Counted from the stretch's first letter, positions 26,355-36,128 are shown. The stretch: 64,000 nt of DNA from Bacteroidales bacterium (GCA_017530365.1 JAFXMK010000017.1:62001-126000), one strand, 5' to 3'. Notes: a model not told the origin generated them from the sequence alone. Made by a program: numbers and translations.

Positions 26355-27635
26355 TTAGGCCTTTTCGGGGGTGTGTTTGTATTTGAACAAGAAGGCGAAT
26401 AGGATGCCTACGACCAGGGCGAAGGCTGCGAACACATACCAAGCGGTGGACCAGCCACCCATCACGTTGAAGCTCGGGTCGGTAGAGGCGGGGTTGAACA
26501 CGAAATGGTTCACCACTGCCTGTGCGCAGAACGAGCCGATGGTGGCACCCAAGCCGTTGGTCATCATCATGAACACGCCTTGTGCGCTCGAGCGGATGCT
26601 CTCGTTAGTGTTTTGCTCCACGAAGAGCGAACCGCTGATGTTGAAGAAGTCGAAAGCCACGCCGTAAACGATCATGGAGAGGATCAACAGCACCAGACCG
26701 AATCCGGTGGGGTTGCCCGCGCCGAGGAAGAAGAAGCGGAGCGCCCAAGCCACAAAGGCGATGAGCATCACCTTCTTGATGCCGAATCTCTTGAGGAAGA
26801 AAGGAATCAACAAGATGCACAATGTCTCAGAAACCTGCGAGATGGAGGAGAGAAACACGTTGTTCTTCACCGCAAAGGCGTTGGCGTATTGTGGATCGGC
26901 ACCGAAAGCATCGAGGAACGGAGTGGCAAAGCCGTTGGTTACCTGCAGGCACATGCCCAGCAGGAATGAGAAGATGAAGAACACGCACATCTTGCCGTCC
27001 TTGAACAGCGAGAAGGCGCGCAGACCGAAGGTATCCACGAACGACGAGCCTTTGGCGGTCTTGTTGACCGGGCAGTTGGGCAGTGTGAAGGCATAGAAGC
27101 CGAGGATGATACCCCAGGCGGCCGACACGAACAGTTGCATGTAGTTGTCCTTAAACCCAGTGAAGTTCACGATCCACATAGAGAGGATGAAGCCGATGGT
27201 GCCGAACACACGGATAGGAGGGAAGGCCTTCACCGTGTCGAGGCCGGCTTGTGTCAAGGCGTTATATGAAACGGAGTTGCCCAAGGCGATGGTTGGCATG
27301 AAGAAGGCCACGCTCAGCGCATACCAAGGGAAGATCTGTCCGAAGGTGACGTCGTTGCCGTATTTATAGCCCATGTAACCCGCTAGCGCCATGAAGATAG
27401 CGGCCAGGAAATGGCAGATGCCCAGCATCTTTTGGGCCGGCACCCAGCGGTCGGCAATGATGCCGATGAGGGTGGGCATAAACAGTGACACAATGCCTTG
27501 GATGGCGAAAAACTTTCCGATGTGGGCGCCCATGCCGATACGGCCAAGATAGATGCCCAACGAGCAGAGATAAGCTCCCCATACAGCAAAGATGAGGAAG
27601 TTCATCACGATTAAACGAAATTTAATACCTTTCAT
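26355..27635 (-). CDS. NupG-type nucleoside:H+ symporter (MFS)
   Basis: Inner-membrane nucleoside uptake carrier, 426 residues with 12 hydrophobic segments. The opening KFRLIVMNFLIFAVWGAYL and the IGIIADRWVPAQKMLG loop are typical of the nucleoside:H+ symporter group of the major facilitator superfamily. The ALGNSVSYNAL segment matches the family as well. It precedes thyA and folA on the same strand, consistent with nucleoside import feeding dTMP supply. Its 3' side carries the first copy of a 28-base dispersed repeat, and the 64 bases upstream of its start contain the second copy. Confidence 0.88.
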   Translation of the reverse strand: MKGIKFRLIVMNFLIFAVWGAYLCSLGIYLGRIGMGAHIGKFFAIQGIVSLFMPTLIGIIADRWVPAQKMLGICHFLAAIFMALAGYMGYKYGNDVTFGQIFPWYALSVAFFMPTIALGNSVSYNALTQAGLDTVKAFPPIRVFGTIGFILSMWIVNFTGFKDNYMQLFVSAAWGIILGFYAFTLPNCPVNKTAKGSSFVDTFGLRAFSLFKDGKMCVFFIFSFLLGMCLQVTNGFATPFLDAFGADPQYANAFAVKNNVFLSSISQVSETLCILLIPFFLKRFGIKKVMLIAFVAWALRFFFLGAGNPTGFGLVLLILSMIVYGVAFDFFNISGSLFVEQNTNESIRSSAQGVFMMMTNGLGATIGSFCAQAVVNHFVFNPASTDPSFNVMGGWSTAWYVFAAFALVVGILFAFLFKYKHTPEKA

Positions 27636-27685
27636 ATTATTGAGAATTTAGAAGACAGAAGAATATCTCGTTTTTATGTTTGGAT

Positions 27686-27713
27686 TACCCCGTTAGGGGT
27701 TAAAGCTCGGTAG
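27686..27713. repeat. 28-base dispersed repeat, copy 2
   Basis: Identical to 26319-26346. This copy encodes the last residues (STEL and stop) of the DUF151 protein, so the repeat has replaced or extended its C-terminus. Confidence 0.85.
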
Positions 27714-28305
27714 ATTCGTTGGATTTGGAATTAATTAGATCGCGGAGCTCGGCGGCCTTTTCGTAGTTTTCCTCTTCGATGGCTATCTGGAGCAACTTCT
27801 TCAACTGATCGACACTGAGGTTGTCAAAGTTGTTCAGGTTGTCTTCGAATACCTCTTCTGGTTCAGTTTGGACCGTCGTATCGGTGTTTTCGAGTTCTTC
27901 CATCTCGATGCCGGCCTCGTTCATCACGTTCTCGTAAGCGGAAATAGGGCAGTTGAACCTGACCGCCAAAGCGATGGCGTCTGACGGCCTGGCGTCGATC
28001 ATGGTGATGTCGTCGCCTTGTTTGCAGACGAGCATGGCATAAAACACGCCTTCCAGGAAGCGGGTGATGACTACCTCCATCAGGTCAACGCCATAGTTTC
28101 CCGCGAACTTCTTGAAGAGGTCGTGGGTGAGGGGACGCGATGGCTGGTTGCCTTCTAGGCCCAAGGCGATGGCTTGTGCTTCGCCGCCACCGATGACGAT
28201 GGGCAAACGCCGCATGGAGTGCTTGTCGCCAAGGATCAGGACGTAAGCCCCACTTGAAGACTGGCTGTATAAAAGCTCTTTGATTTCTAATGTGATCTTG
28301 TTCAT
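27700..28305 (-). CDS. Bifunctional nuclease family protein (DUF151) with UVR domain
   Basis: A 201-residue cytoplasmic protein. The N-terminal 130 residues are a DUF151 domain, known from nucleases with RNase and DNase activity, with RRLPIVIGGGEAQAIA and IDARPSDAIALAVR as clear signatures. After an acidic linker a UVR motif (LLQIAIEEENYEKAAELRD, about 170-188) follows, as in UvrB/UvrC and Clp adaptors. I chose the start at 28305 because a TAnnTTTG box at 28351 lies downstream of a longer possible start at 28401. The final STEL residues come from a dispersed 28-base repeat. Confidence 0.85.
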   Translation of the reverse strand: MNKITLEIKELLYSQSSSGAYVLILGDKHSMRRLPIVIGGGEAQAIALGLEGNQPSRPLTHDLFKKFAGNYGVDLMEVVITRFLEGVFYAMLVCKQGDDITMIDARPSDAIALAVRFNCPISAYENVMNEAGIEMEELENTDTTVQTEPEEVFEDNLNNFDNLSVDQLKKLLQIAIEEENYEKAAELRDLINSKSNESTEL

Positions 28306-28350
28306 TTTCAATGCAATGGGAAAGAAGAAAACCTTCTTCCCTTCAAAGGA

Positions 28351-28358
28351 CAAAAGTA
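28351..28358 (-). promoter_or_regulatory. -7 box for the DUF151 gene
   Basis: TACTTTTG on the minus strand. It rules against a start at 28401 and favours 28305, with a leader of about 40 bases. Confidence 0.5.
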
Positions 28359-28440
28359 GATACATTTCCCGAGATTTCCAAGAAAAAACTGGAATGGGCA
28401 ATTTTTTTAAAAAATGTTTTTAATTTATAGGAATACTCCC

Positions 28441-28448
28441 TACCTTTG
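28441..28448 (+). promoter_or_regulatory. -7 box for hppA
   Basis: TACCTTTG, giving a leader of about 50 bases before the ATG at 28504. Confidence 0.6.
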
Positions 28449-28503
28449 TATGCTTTAAATGATGAAAATTGATAAATCTTAAATCTTTAAATTACTAGTA
28501 TTT

Positions 28504-30750
28504 ATGAGTCTATCTATCGTTTATTGGGTGTTAGCTGCCTCTATTTTGGCGCTGGCATTTGCTTTCTTCTTCTACAAGTCGATGATGAAGGAAGAGGAAG
28601 GCACCGATTTAATGAAGAAGATTGCAGCGCACGTCCGTAAAGGCGCTATGGCTTACCTGAAGCAACAGTACAAGGTGGTCATCATCGTCTTTATCGTGCT
28701 GGCGATCATTTTCTTCGTCATGAGTCTGTTCCATTTGCAGAACGGCATCGTTTGGTTTGCCTTCTTGACGGGTGGTTTCTTCTCGGGCTTGGCGGGCTTC
28801 TTCGGCATGAAGACGGCCACCTACGCTTCAGCCCGTACGGCCAATGCGGCTCGTAGAAACCTGAACAGCGGTCTGAAGGTCGCTTTCCGTTCCGGTGCTG
28901 TGATGGGTCTCGTCGTGGTGGGTCTTGCCCTGCTCGACGTGTCCGTGTGGTTCCTGGTCCTGAAAGGCACCAAGCTCCTTGAGATGGTGGGCGCTCAGGC
29001 CGACCTCGTGACGATCACCACCACCATGCTGACCTTCGGTATGGGTGCCTCCACGCAGGCTCTGTTTGCCCGTGTGGGTGGCGGTATCTACACCAAGGGT
29101 GCTGACGTGGGCGCTGACCTCGTCGGTAAGACCGAGTACAACATCCCTGAGGATGACCCGCGTAACCCTGCCACCATCGCCGATAACGTCGGTGACAACG
29201 TCGGTGACGTTGCCGGTATGGGCGCTGACCTCTATGAGTCCTACGCTGGTTCTATCTTGGCTACCATGGCTTTGGGTGCCTCTGCCTTTGCCACAGCCGC
29301 TACACAAAGCGCTGCCGGTGAAGCCATGCAGCTGAAAGCCGTGTTCGCCCCGATGCTGATCGCTGCTGCTGGCGTGCTCCTTTCATTAATAGGTATCTTC
29401 CTGGTCCGCACCAAAGAGAACGCTGGCATGAAACAGCTGCTCGGCGCTCTGAGCCGCGGCACCAATACCGCTGCCGTCCTGATTGCCGCTGCTACTTTCG
29501 GCATCATGTACTTCCTCTTTGGAAAAGAGACTGGCGACTATGCCAACATGTGGTGGCAAACATCACTCTCCGTGGTCGTTGGACTGCTGGCTGGTGTGAT
29601 CATCGGAAAGGCTACTGAATACTACACTTCTCAAAGCTACAAGCCCACCCAGAAGGTGGCTGAGAGCTCCAAGACAGGTCCCGCTACTGTGATCATCTCC
29701 GGTCTGGGTCTGGGTATGCTCTCTACCGCCATCCCGGTCATCACCGTGGGTGTGGCTATCGTGCTTGCTTACCTCTGCGCCAATGGCTTCCATATCGAAT
29801 TCACCGCTGTCAACCTCTCAAGAGGTCTTTACGGTATCGGTATCGCCGCTGTGGGTATGCTTTCCACACTGGGTATCACCCTGGCTACTGACGCTTACGG
29901 TCCTATCGCCGACAACGCTGGCGGTAACGCCGAGATGAGCGGCCTCGATCCTGAGGTCCGTAAACGTACCGACGCCCTCGACGCTCTTGGCAACACCACC
30001 GCTGCTACCGGTAAAGGTTTCGCCATCGGTTCCGCCGCTTTGACGGCTCTCGCTCTGCTGGCTTCCTACGTCGAAGAGATCAAGATCGCCTTGCTGCGTG
30101 TCGGTGAGGCAACGTTGGATCTCGGTGAAAGAGTGGTCAACACGGCTCAAGCTTCGTTGATCGACTTCATGGAGTTCTACCAAGTGAACCTGATGAACCC
30201 CGTCGTTCTGGTGGGTATCTTCATTGGCGCCATGATGGCCTTCGTGTTCTGCGGTATGACGATGAACGCCGTGGGTCGCGCTGCTCAGAAGATGGTTGAA
30301 GAGGTGCGCCGTCAGTTCAGCACCATCAAGGGTATCCTTGAAGGCCATGCCGAACCCGACTACGAGCGTTGCGTTGCCATCTCCACCAAGGGCGCTCAGC
30401 ACGAGATGCTGGTTCCTTCGATCTTGGCAATCCTTGTCCCGATCCTCACCGGTCTGATCCTCGGTGTTCCTGGCGTCCTCGGTCTGTTGATCGGCGGTCT
30501 TGCCACCGGCTTTGTGCTGGCTGTCTTCATGGCCAACTCAGGCGGTGCTTGGGACAATGCCAAGAAGTATGTCGAAGAAGGTAACTTCGGCGGCAAAGGC
30601 TCTGACAACCACAAGGCTACCGTCGTTGGCGACACCGTCGGTGACCCGTTCAAAGACACGTCAGGTCCTTCGCTGAACATCCTCATCAAGCTGATGAGCA
30701 TGGTGAGCATCGTGATGGCCGGTCTTACGGTTACCTGCCATCTGCTGTAA
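28504..30750 (+). CDS. hppA: K+-dependent membrane pyrophosphatase (ion pump)
   Basis: Hydrolyses pyrophosphate and pumps Na+ and/or H+ across the inner membrane, 748 residues with about 16 membrane segments. The catalytic loop [20 protein letters not shown] is followed by the acidic [20 protein letters not shown] block, and a second acidic loop lies near the C-terminus ([15 protein letters not shown]). The [11 protein letters not shown] motif has Ala where K+-independent enzymes have Lys, so it is K+-dependent. Bacteroidetes members of this class often pump Na+, but the ion cannot be settled here. It saves ATP by using biosynthetic pyrophosphate, common in anaerobes. Confidence 0.96.
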   Translation: MSLSIVYWVLAASILALAFAFFFYKSMMKEEEGTDLMKKIAAHVRKGAMAYLKQQYKVVIIVFIVLAIIFFVMSLFHLQNGIVWFAFLTGGFFSGLAGFFGMKTATYASARTANAARRNLNSGLKVAFRSGAVMGLVVVGLALLDVSVWFLVLKGTKLLEMVGAQADLVTITTTMLTFGMGASTQALFARVGGGIYTKGADVGADLVGKTEYNIPEDDPRNPATIADNVGDNVGDVAGMGADLYESYAGSILATMALGASAFATAATQSAAGEAMQLKAVFAPMLIAAAGVLLSLIGIFLVRTKENAGMKQLLGALSRGTNTAAVLIAAATFGIMYFLFGKETGDYANMWWQTSLSVVVGLLAGVIIGKATEYYTSQSYKPTQKVAESSKTGPATVIISGLGLGMLSTAIPVITVGVAIVLAYLCANGFHIEFTAVNLSRGLYGIGIAAVGMLSTLGITLATDAYGPIADNAGGNAEMSGLDPEVRKRTDALDALGNTTAATGKGFAIGSAALTALALLASYVEEIKIALLRVGEATLDLGERVVNTAQASLIDFMEFYQVNLMNPVVLVGIFIGAMMAFVFCGMTMNAVGRAAQKMVEEVRRQFSTIKGILEGHAEPDYERCVAISTKGAQHEMLVPSILAILVPILTGLILGVPGVLGLLIGGLATGFVLAVFMANSGGAWDNAKKYVEEGNFGGKGSDNHKATVVGDTVGDPFKDTSGPSLNILIKLMSMVSIVMAGLTVTCHLL

Positions 30751-30789
30751 CGCTATTGACGCCTTGCGTTATTGCAAGGTATATAGCCA

Positions 30790-30903
30790 CGCTTCGCGTC
30801 ATTGCGAGGCCTTGGGCCGAAGCAATCCAACCTGAATGATCAAAGCTATTACGTGTCAGGTTAGATTGCTTCGGTCGTTCCTCCCTCGCAATGACGCGAA
30901 GCG
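30790..30903. repeat. Large nested inverted repeat (REP/MITE-like)
   Basis: Outer arms 30790-30808 and 30885-30903 are 19-base perfect complements containing CGTCATTGCGAG. Inner arms 30817-30835 and 30856-30874 (CCGAAGCAATC...) match at 18 of 19. The whole forms a long hairpin between hppA and the antiporter gene. Elements with CGTCATTGCGAGG and GAAGCAATC are dispersed in many bacterial genomes. It could end hppA transcription or be a non-autonomous mobile element. Confidence 0.9.
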
Positions 30904-30919
30904 AATACCTCAACTTTCA

Positions 30920-30958
30920 CCTCTAACCTCTAACCTCTAACCTTTAACCTTTAACCTC
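30920..30958. repeat. TAACCTC/TAACCTT heptamers before the antiporter start
   Basis: About five heptamer units ending 3 bases before the ATG at 30962. Confidence 0.85.
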
Positions 30959-30961
30959 CCA

Positions 30962-33223
30962 ATGGAATCCCTACCCGCATTATTCTCCGACCTAGCATTG
31001 ATTCTCGTTACCGCAGGCGTGACCACCGTTATTTTCAAATGGTTGAAACAACCGGTCGTGCTGGGCTACATCATCGCTGGCTTCTTGATTGGCCCCAATT
31101 TCGAATGGTTCCCGGTCATCAACGACCACACCAGTGTGGAGACCTGGAGCGAGATCGGTATGGTGTTCATGCTGTTCGGTATCGGCTTGGAATTCAGCTT
31201 CAAGAAGCTGAAGAAGGTAGGAGGGACGGTGGGTATCACCGCTTTGACCGAGCTGGTGACGATGTGCCTGGTGGGTTTCGTGCTGGGAAAGATCCTGGGA
31301 TGGTCGCAGATGGACTGCATCTTCCTGGGTGCCATGCTCTCCATCTCATCCACGACGATCATCGCCAAGGCTTTCGAGGACATGAAGCTATACCGCGAGA
31401 AGTTCAGCGGCAATGTCATCGGTGAGTTGGTGGTGGAAGACCTGGAGGCCGTTTTGCTCATGGTCATCCTTTCCACTTTGGCGGTGAGCAAGACCTTTGA
31501 CGGCATGCAGCTGCTCTACAGCATGCTCAAGTTGGGATTCTTCTTGCTGATTTGGTTCATCGGAGGCATCTTTCTGGTGCCCACGGTACTGCGTTGGTCC
31601 AGGAAATTCATGTCGGAGGAGACGCTGACGGTGTTTGCCGTTGGCCTTTGCTTCCTCATGGTTGTGCTGGCCAACCTCGCCGGATTCTCTTCCGCTTTGG
31701 GCGCTTTCATCATGGGCTCCATCTTGGCAGAGACACTTGAGGCGGAGATGATCCATAAGCTGACCACGCCCATCAAAAACCTCTTTGGAGCCGTGTTCTT
31801 CGTCTCCGTGGGTATGATGGTGGATCCCCAGATTTTGGTCAATTATTGGTGGCAGATTCTGGTCATCACTATCGTGTTGCTCATCTTCAAACCGTTGAGC
31901 AATGTGGTGGGTCGCTTGATCGCCGGTTTGGGTCTGAAACAAGCCATCCAAGGCGGTTTCTGCTTCAGCCAGATCGGTGAGTTCTCCTTCATCATCGCCA
32001 CGTTGGGTCTTAGCTATGGAGTCATCGACGAGTTCCTGTATCCCATCATCGTCTCGGTTTCCATCATCACCACTTTCCTCACGCCTTACGCCATCAAGGC
32101 GGCGCTTCCGACCTATCGTTGGCTAAGCGGTCGCATTCCCCATCAGTGGTTGAGCCATCTTGAAAACAAGGATAGCGGCATCAAGGTGAAGAGCGGCCAA
32201 AAGGTGAGTATGGCCAGTTTCATGGGACGTCAGTTCAAGCATATCATCATCTATGTCGCCATTGTGATTGCGGTGTTGTTCCTCTGTTTCTGGGGCGGTT
32301 CCGTCATTATGGACTATGTGCCGGGAATTTGGGGCAATGCCATCAGCGCTGCCATTACGCTGGTGCTGGTTTCGCCTTTCCTTTGGGCGATCGGGTTCAG
32401 GCACACTTTGGTGAAGACCACGCAGAAGCTGATGGAAAACAGTCGATTCAACAAGACTACGATCCTGTCGATCTTCATCATCCGTTTCATCATTGTGTGG
32501 GTGGTCGCCACCTCAGTGATGCGTCATTATTTCGATGCCAATTTCTGGTCGCATCTTGGCGTTGGAGCACCGTATTACCGTATGATCAATATCGGCATGG
32601 CCTTGGTCTTTACCATCCTGCTCCGTGTGTTGAGTCCCGCGATGAAGTTTCACAAGCGTATTGAAGAGCGCTTTACCGAGAACCTCAACAAGCGACAGTC
32701 GTCGCAGGTGTTTGCCATCCCAGAGATCCTGCAAGAGAACTGCCATTTGCAAAAGATGACGCTCAGCCCCGATAGCGTCTATGCTGGCAAACTGATCAAG
32801 GAGACTGATTTCCGCGACAATTACAATGTGAGCGTGGTCAGCGTGGAACGCGGCAAGCAGCTTTTTGAGCTGCCCAAGTCCGACTTCCAATTGTATCCTT
32901 TCGATAAGATCACTTTTGTGGGCCATGAGGACCATCTCCGTCTGCTGTTGGGCAGGGTGGAAGCTTTCGACGATGCCTTGATCCAGGAGCATGAGGAGAG
33001 CGATGTGGATATGTATAAGGTCGAGGTGCTGCCCGATAGTCCTTTTGTCGGTGTCGCCTTGATGGATTCAGGCTTGTCCGATAAATATGAGGCCATGATC
33101 ATCGCCATCGAGCGTGAAGGTCAGTTTATCTTGAACCCTTCTGCCAAGATTAAGTTCCAACCCTACGACTTGGTTTGGTTCGTTGCCCAAAAATCCAAAG
33201 CAGAAATCCTAATGAAATCATAA
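30962..33223 (+). CDS. CPA2-family cation:proton antiporter with two TrkA-C domains
   Basis: Inner-membrane monovalent cation/proton antiporter of the KefB type, 753 residues. The first 390 residues hold about 12 membrane segments (Na_H_exchanger fold, with LEFSFKKLKKVGG and SSTTIIAKAFED). A second membrane section (about 420-580) follows, which standard KefB lacks, and the C-terminus has two TrkA-C ligand-binding domains (about 595-665 and 680-750). No TrkA-N (Rossmann) domain is seen, so regulation is more likely by a small ligand than by NAD(H). K+ or Na+ homeostasis is the likely role. It follows the pyrophosphatase, which depends on K+. Confidence 0.85.
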   Translation: MESLPALFSDLALILVTAGVTTVIFKWLKQPVVLGYIIAGFLIGPNFEWFPVINDHTSVETWSEIGMVFMLFGIGLEFSFKKLKKVGGTVGITALTELVTMCLVGFVLGKILGWSQMDCIFLGAMLSISSTTIIAKAFEDMKLYREKFSGNVIGELVVEDLEAVLLMVILSTLAVSKTFDGMQLLYSMLKLGFFLLIWFIGGIFLVPTVLRWSRKFMSEETLTVFAVGLCFLMVVLANLAGFSSALGAFIMGSILAETLEAEMIHKLTTPIKNLFGAVFFVSVGMMVDPQILVNYWWQILVITIVLLIFKPLSNVVGRLIAGLGLKQAIQGGFCFSQIGEFSFIIATLGLSYGVIDEFLYPIIVSVSIITTFLTPYAIKAALPTYRWLSGRIPHQWLSHLENKDSGIKVKSGQKVSMASFMGRQFKHIIIYVAIVIAVLFLCFWGGSVIMDYVPGIWGNAISAAITLVLVSPFLWAIGFRHTLVKTTQKLMENSRFNKTTILSIFIIRFIIVWVVATSVMRHYFDANFWSHLGVGAPYYRMINIGMALVFTILLRVLSPAMKFHKRIEERFTENLNKRQSSQVFAIPEILQENCHLQKMTLSPDSVYAGKLIKETDFRDNYNVSVVSVERGKQLFELPKSDFQLYPFDKITFVGHEDHLRLLLGRVEAFDDALIQEHEESDVDMYKVEVLPDSPFVGVALMDSGLSDKYEAMIIAIEREGQFILNPSAKIKFQPYDLVWFVAQKSKAEILMKS

Positions 33224-33252
33224 CTGCTAACAGCTAATAGCTAACAGCTAAT
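33221..33252. repeat. TAACAGC heptamers before topB start
   Basis: TAACTGC, TAACAGC, TAATAGC, TAACAGC and TAATTGC units run from the antiporter stop to 4 bases before the topB ATG. Confidence 0.85.
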
Positions 33253-33256
33253 TGCC

Positions 33257-35146
33257 ATGATCGTCTGTATTGCCGAAAAGCCGTCCGTAGCGCGTGACAT
33301 CGCGAAAGTGCTGGGTGCCACCCAGTCACACGATGGCTATATGGAAGGCAACGGCTATCAGGTGACTTGGACTTTCGGTCACCTCTGCACCTTGAAGGAA
33401 CCCCATGACTACACGGACCAATGGAAGGCTTGGGCCTTGACGCGTCTGCCGATGATCCCGCAGCGGTTCGGCATCAAGCTGATTGCTGACAAAGGGGTTG
33501 AAAAACAATTCAAGATCATTGAATCCCTGTTCCAGAAAGCCGACGAGATTGTAAACTGCGGCGATGCCGGCCAGGAGGGCGAGCTGATCCAGCGTTGGGT
33601 GATGCAGAAGGCACAGGTGAAGTGCCCTGTGAAGCGCCTTTGGATCTCTTCGTTGACCGAGGAATCCATCCGCGAGGGCTTCAAAAACCTGAAAGACCAG
33701 TCGGACTACCAATCCCTTTACGAGGCGGGCTTGTCGCGTGCCATCGGCGACTGGCTGCTGGGCATGAACGCCACGAGGCTCTATACGCTGAAATATGGCC
33801 GTAACCGGCAGGTGTTGTCCATCGGTCGAGTCCAGACCCCGACCTTGGCGCTGATCGTAAGGCGTTATCAGGAGATCCAGAACTTCAAGCCTGAGGCCTA
33901 TTGGGTGCTGTCAACGATTTATCGCGACACGACCTTTACCGCCACCAAAGGCAAATACGGTTCGGTGGAAGACGGACAGAAGGACCTGCAAAGCGTTGAG
34001 GGGAAGGAGTTTACCGTAACCGATATCGAAACCAAGAAAGGCAAGGAGGCACCGCCGAAGCTTTACGACCTGACGTCGCTGCAGGTGGAATGCAACAAGA
34101 AATACAATATGTCGGCCGAGCAGACCCTACAGACCATCCAGAGCCTCTACGAGAAGAAATACACGACCTATCCCCGTGTCGATACCACCTATCTGAGCGA
34201 CGACATCTATCCGAAATGTCCCAGTATCCTTGCCAAGCTTACCAACTATTCCGAGTTGACGGCGCCGTTGGCAGGGAAGAAGCTAGCCAAGAGCAAGAAG
34301 GTGTTCGACAACAGCAAGGTCACCGACCACCATGCCATCATCCCGACGGGTGTGGTGCCGCAAGGCCTGTCGTTTGCCGAAGAAAAGGTCTATGACGAGG
34401 TGTGTCGCCATTTCATCGCGGTGTTTTATCCCGACTGCCAGTTTGCCACCACCACAGTGTTAGGCAAGGTGGAGGACGTCGAGTTCAAGACCTCTGGTAA
34501 GCAGATCCTGGAGCCTGGGTGGCGTCTCGTTATAAGAAGTCAGAAGACAGAAGAAGAGAAGACAGAAGACGGAAGTCAGAAGACAGAAGAGGAGAAGACT
34601 TTACCGATCTTCACCAAAGGCGAACACGGTCCCCACAAGCCCCAGCTGGCTGAGAAATGGACCACACCGCCGAAGCCTTACACTGAAGCCACCTTGCTGC
34701 GCGCCATGGAAACGGCCGGCAAGCTCGTCGATGATGAGGCCCTTCGCGAGGTGATGAAGGAGAACGGCATCGGCCGTCCTTCCACGCGTGCCGCCATCAT
34801 CGAGACCTTGTTCAAGCGCAACTATATCAAAAAGGTACGGAAGAGCCTTGAGCCTACTCCCACGGGCATTGAGCTCATCGGCCTCATCCATGAAGAGTTG
34901 CTGAAGAGTGCCGAGTTGACAGGCATTTGGGAGAAGAAGCTCCGCGAAATCGAACAACACAAATACGACGCCCGGCAATTCCTTGAGGAATTGAAGCAGA
35001 TGGTCACCGAGATCGTCACCACGGTGATGCTCGTCGGACAGCCCTGTCCGCAGTGCGGCAAAGGCCGTATCATCAAAGGCAAGACCGCTTTCGGCTGTTC
35101 CGAGTGGAAGAACGGCTGCAGCTGGAGGAAGGCTTTTACGAGATAA
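33257..35146 (+). CDS. topB: DNA topoisomerase III (type IA)
   Basis: Cuts and reseals one DNA strand to decatenate and relax DNA, 629 residues. The Toprim domain starts with Glu7 in CIAEKPSVA and has DAGQEGE (103-109); the second acidic residue of the classic DxD is Gly here. The catalytic Tyr is Tyr305 in TTYPRVDTTY. A PKPYTEATLLRAME block and NGIGRPSTRA motif follow. Between them, residues about 426-447 are RSQKT and EEEKT repeats coded by AGAAGAC-type heptamers. The C-terminus has a zinc-ribbon-like CPQCG and CSEWKNGCSW. It converges with the EamA gene and overlaps it by 11 bases. Confidence 0.95.
   Translation: MIVCIAEKPSVARDIAKVLGATQSHDGYMEGNGYQVTWTFGHLCTLKEPHDYTDQWKAWALTRLPMIPQRFGIKLIADKGVEKQFKIIESLFQKADEIVNCGDAGQEGELIQRWVMQKAQVKCPVKRLWISSLTEESIREGFKNLKDQSDYQSLYEAGLSRAIGDWLLGMNATRLYTLKYGRNRQVLSIGRVQTPTLALIVRRYQEIQNFKPEAYWVLSTIYRDTTFTATKGKYGSVEDGQKDLQSVEGKEFTVTDIETKKGKEAPPKLYDLTSLQVECNKKYNMSAEQTLQTIQSLYEKKYTTYPRVDTTYLSDDIYPKCPSILAKLTNYSELTAPLAGKKLAKSKKVFDNSKVTDHHAIIPTGVVPQGLSFAEEKVYDEVCRHFIAVFYPDCQFATTTVLGKVEDVEFKTSGKQILEPGWRLVIRSQKTEEEKTEDGSQKTEEEKTLPIFTKGEHGPHKPQLAEKWTTPPKPYTEATLLRAMETAGKLVDDEALREVMKENGIGRPSTRAAIIETLFKRNYIKKVRKSLEPTPTGIELIGLIHEELLKSAELTGIWEKKLREIEQHKYDARQFLEELKQMVTEIVTTVMLVGQPCPQCGKGRIIKGKTAFGCSEWKNGCSWRKAFTR
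34534..34598. repeat. AGAAGAC/AGAAGTC-type repeat inside topB
   Basis: Degenerate heptamers, in frame, coding RSQKTEEEKT, EDGSQKTEEE and KT in sequence. It is the same unit as at 9618-9638 and 24839-24863. Confidence 0.8.
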
Positions 35147-36119
35147 AGAATAGACAAACGCCTACCACGCTAATGATGGCTCCAACTACCTCTCGCAGTG
35201 TCACTTTTTGATGGAAAAGGAAGGCTGCTGGGGCGATGATGAGGACAGGGGTAAGGGCGAAGAGCGTCTGGGCGATGCCCGCTGAAGTGAATTGGGTGGC
35301 CAAGAGGGAGGCACTGACCCCGATGAACGGTCCAAAGATGGTGGAGGCCAGCACGCACCACATTGCCTTGCGGTCGCTCAGGGCGTGACGTAGCTTTGTC
35401 AGGCCGTCTTTGTTGAACAGCACCAAAGCCAAGAAGAAGCCTACCAGCCCGATATAGGCGCGTATGGTGGTGGCGGCGAATGACATGCTGATGCTCACTG
35501 GCAGTTGCAGCACGGCATTTTCGAAGACCGCATCGCTAGAGATGCCTGCGGCGGTGAGGGCAGCGTCATAATGCGTCAGTCCGCCTTTGCTGAGCACCAG
35601 GCCGAAGCCCTGACAGATGCCTGCCATCGCAGCGAAGAAAATGCCTTTCTTCGGCAGCTTGAAGTGGATGCCGTGCTGGTGGGTGTCGTCGTTTTTCGAC
35701 AGGATCGACAGGGCGATGCCGCTCAGGGTGACCACCATGCCGACGATGGCGATGGGGCGCATCTGTTCGCCGAGGAGCAGCCGTCCGGTGATCGCCGCGG
35801 TGGGTGCCGAAAGTGTCATGAAGAGCTGTCCGAAGCGCGATCCGATGTGGATGTAACCCTGCATCAGACAGTGGTCGCCGATGACATAGCCCACCACGCC
35901 CGAGAGCAGCAGCCACGTCCAGGTGCTGGCGTCGGCATAGCGTGGGTAAGGCACGCCCATCACTAGGCACAGCGTGACGCACAGGAACACGAGCGACATC
36001 GTCATGCGGATGGTGTTGAACGGCAACGACCCCATGCGTTTGGAGCCCACCTCCGCAAACAATGCGGTGGCGGTCCACGATAGGGCGACGCCCAACGATA
36101 TCAATTCACCGACAAACAT
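35136..36119 (-). CDS. EamA-family transporter
   Basis: A 327-residue inner-membrane protein with about ten hydrophobic segments in two EamA repeats, the second starting near residue 175 (GIFFAAMAGICQGFG). No substrate can be assigned. I took the start at 36119 (MFVGELISLGVALSW) because the -7 box at 36129 lies just upstream, which leaves no room for the longer frame from 36158. The leader would be about 4 bases, so the mRNA may be almost leaderless. Its 3' end overlaps topB by 11 bases. Confidence 0.82.
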   Translation of the reverse strand: MFVGELISLGVALSWTATALFAEVGSKRMGSLPFNTIRMTMSLVFLCVTLCLVMGVPYPRYADASTWTWLLLSGVVGYVIGDHCLMQGYIHIGSRFGQLFMTLSAPTAAITGRLLLGEQMRPIAIVGMVVTLSGIALSILSKNDDTHQHGIHFKLPKKGIFFAAMAGICQGFGLVLSKGGLTHYDAALTAAGISSDAVFENAVLQLPVSISMSFAATTIRAYIGLVGFFLALVLFNKDGLTKLRHALSDRKAMWCVLASTIFGPFIGVSASLLATQFTSAGIAQTLFALTPVLIIAPAAFLFHQKVTLREVVGAIISVVGVCLFFIS

Positions 36120-36128
36120 TTTCGGGGG

